Below are positions 62,779 through 64,000 of a stretch of DNA of 64,000 bases, piece by piece (position 1 is the first letter of the stretch; every line of letters starts with the position of its first letter). The notes below the pieces were generated by a model, which saw only the letters and a list, made by a program, of their open reading frames with translations, made no database searches and was not told where the DNA came from. Location: positions 124,001-188,000 of the forward strand of contig NZ_SOAP01000001.1 in assembly GCF_004364805.1 (NCBI RefSeq), given 5' to 3'. This DNA is from Pelagimonas phthalicica (GTDB lineage: Bacteria > Pseudomonadota > Alphaproteobacteria > Rhodobacterales > Rhodobacteraceae). A program made the position numbers and the translations under genes.

Positions 62779-63476
62779 TCTGGCCTGTTGAAGTAGGGAG
62801 GCCCGTCTAATCCTAGGGCACATATGCCGTGCAAAACGCCAACCAAAAAGGCCTCCCAATACATCATGTCGTGCCCTGCTAGAAAGATTGTATTAATAGT
62901 TTCACCAATCATCTGGGCGTCTTTCGCGTTAACCTTGATCCGGCGCTCCTTTAGTCCCTTTTGAGACCTAAGGTATTCAAGATGCCGCTCGATTTCCTGC
63001 GGCATAAGGAACTTATTCACTCCTACTTCATACAAATGAACATATGGACGACGCACGTGTAATACTCTGTATCGTAAACGCTTTATCTCGTGGTCCAACC
63101 GCCTCGGAACAACAATTGTAAAACTATCAAAGGGCTGGCCAAAAAAATCGATATCTTGATTAATCGGGAAACTCGGTTTTGTTTCTTGCGCCTCATTCAG
63201 TAGCTCCCAAACCTTATTAGTAGAAACCCCGGCCGCTGCTCCGATCAAAACGTCAGTCAAACGGCCCGCAACCAGTTTTACCCTTAAAGTTTTTTTATCT
63301 TTTAGAGGAAAGAAACTCCTTAGATCGGACAAGTTATACTTGAATAAGAAACCCTGATCTTTCTCGATAACAATAGCCCGGACGTGTTCCGTTAAGACCA
63401 ATCCTGCAAGTCTTTCGAAATCGATTTCATATAGATCTTCGGCTTGTTCAAATGTAGCCCAAACTTCGTTTCCCAT
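62775..63476 (-). CDS. Hypothetical protein, AT-rich, probably acquired
   Basis: 233 residues from ATG 63476 ([28 protein letters not shown]). A TTG at 63509 is an alternative. No signal peptide, membrane segment or known motif. The sequence is clearly less GC-rich than its neighbours and uses many A/T-ending codons (for example TTATTAATTCACTCC-type runs), so it is likely a recent arrival. The stop overlaps the end of pyrG by 4 bp on the other strand. The surrounding repeats give no clear insertion boundaries. Confidence 0.72.
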   Translation of the reverse strand: MGNEVWATFEQAEDLYEIDFERLAGLVLTEHVRAIVIEKDQGFLFKYNLSDLRSFFPLKDKKTLRVKLVAGRLTDVLIGAAAGVSTNKVWELLNEAQETKPSFPINQDIDFFGQPFDSFTIVVPRRLDHEIKRLRYRVLHVRRPYVHLYEVGVNKFLMPQEIERHLEYLRSQKGLKERRIKVNAKDAQMIGETINTIFLAGHDMMYWEAFLVGVLHGICALGLDGPPYFNRPD

Positions 63477-63594
63477 CTCTTTACTCTCGGCGCCAACTTT
63501 ACTTGTCAAACTAGGGTTCTCTTAAAACGTATCAAATGTCCTGTGTATGAAAAATTGACCTTTACCTATGTCGGCAGGTTACGTCAGGCGGGGC

Positions 63595-63996
63595 TTAAGA
63601 CCAAGTTTCAACCAAACAGATCCACCCACTCACCGCCTCGCACTCCGCCGGCCCGACGCGTTCCCCCATCAGGTACAAGAACCCGGCAAAGCCGAAGCCA
63701 TGGGTGAACAGAACCATGCGGGCGCGGCCGTCATGGGCGGTGCGGGAGAGGGCTGCGTTTAAATCCGGAAAGCCTCGGTTCAGGCGGCGGAATTCGCGGC
63801 TCATGGTGGTGGCGATGTCGTAATGCTGGCGCAGGGCCTGGGCATTGACATAGGTAAAAGCTGCAATCGCGATCACAAACAACCCGCCAAACCCGGTGCC
63901 AATCTCGCCCGGATAGAAATGCAAAAAACCAAAGAGCGGAATGTAGGAGGTGATGAACATGCCCCAGATGAAATCAATCTTCTGCCAGATCATCAC
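63595..63996 (-). CDS. Small membrane protein, possibly cut by the window edge
   Basis: 133 residues with three hydrophobic segments (FIWGMFITSYIPLFGFLHF, GTGFGGLFVIAIAAFTYV, MVLFTHGFGFAGFLYLMG). The start is GTG 63996 or ATG 63993, and the frame is still open towards the window end, so the true start may lie outside. Sequence is back to the high-GC style of the genome. No family recognised. Confidence 0.6.
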   Translation of the reverse strand: MMIWQKIDFIWGMFITSYIPLFGFLHFYPGEIGTGFGGLFVIAIAAFTYVNAQALRQHYDIATTMSREFRRLNRGFPDLNAALSRTAHDGRARMVLFTHGFGFAGFLYLMGERVGPAECEAVSGWICLVETWS

Positions 63997-64000
63997 ATAG

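Overview
The window looks like chromosomal DNA of a Rhodobacteraceae (Roseobacter-clade) alphaproteobacterium. Base composition is high in GC. The gene order around the division and cell-wall (dcw) cluster, the FtsZ with a long C-terminal extension, the recN-bamD-lpxC-ftsZ block, and several lineage-typical families (DUF2484, DUF2842, DUF6524, DUF427) all point there. I saw no rRNA, tRNA or CRISPR array and no intact transposase.

Layout. 1-400: 5' end of an ECF-type sigma factor on the minus strand. 0.7-5.8 kb: cobS and cobT, the AAA+ and VWA subunits of aerobic cobaltochelatase, separated by three small exported cysteine-containing proteins that look related to each other and by a racemase gene broken by one in-frame TAG. 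5.9-14 kb: Xaa-Pro aminopeptidase, DUF427, SH3b protein, CLC chloride channel, FAD-linked oxidase, TetR regulator and two small membrane proteins. 14.1-47.6 kb: the dcw cluster, all on the minus strand and transcribed right to left: mraZ, rsmH, ftsL, ftsI, murE, [murF remnant], mraY, a tautomerase-family gene, murD, ..., ftsW, murG, murC, ..., murB, [ddl remnant], ftsQ, ftsA, two RTX genes, ftsZ, lpxC, bamD, recN. Non-cell-wall blocks interrupt it: azlCD, a cupin regulator, a flavoprotein and a ParB-like protein between murD and ftsW; a permease, small membrane proteins and an Ala/Ser-rich protein between murC and murB. 48.5-56 kb: PilZ, TatD and MBL hydrolases, two transporters, thiamine diphosphokinase, and an 805-residue acidic protein of unknown function. 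56-64 kb: purA, a cobalt-type nitrile hydratase operon, secG, pyrG, and an AT-rich foreign-looking gene.

Most notable observation. The genes for two consecutive steps of the D-Ala-D-Ala branch of peptidoglycan synthesis, ddl and murF, are both decayed in their usual places. A recognisable Ddl N-terminus of about 40 codons remains in front of ftsQ. A 70-codon ORF with a MurF-like tail sits exactly between murE and mraY. Every other Mur step from murC to murG is intact, and so is the FtsI active site, so functional ddl and murF activity should be encoded elsewhere in this genome.

The intergenic DNA is rich in repeats: a 142-bp element present twice with no gaps (18.2 and 37.2 kb), a 381-bp MITE-like element with 31-bp terminal inverted repeats, four copies of a palindrome-plus-GGGATATTT element, paired hairpin units after ftsA, 22-23-bp tandem repeats beside the ddl remnant, and clusters of 10-bp-phased TGGG boxes upstream of mraZ. 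The mraZ and ftsZ upstream regions share a CCTAAA-TTTAGG palindrome.
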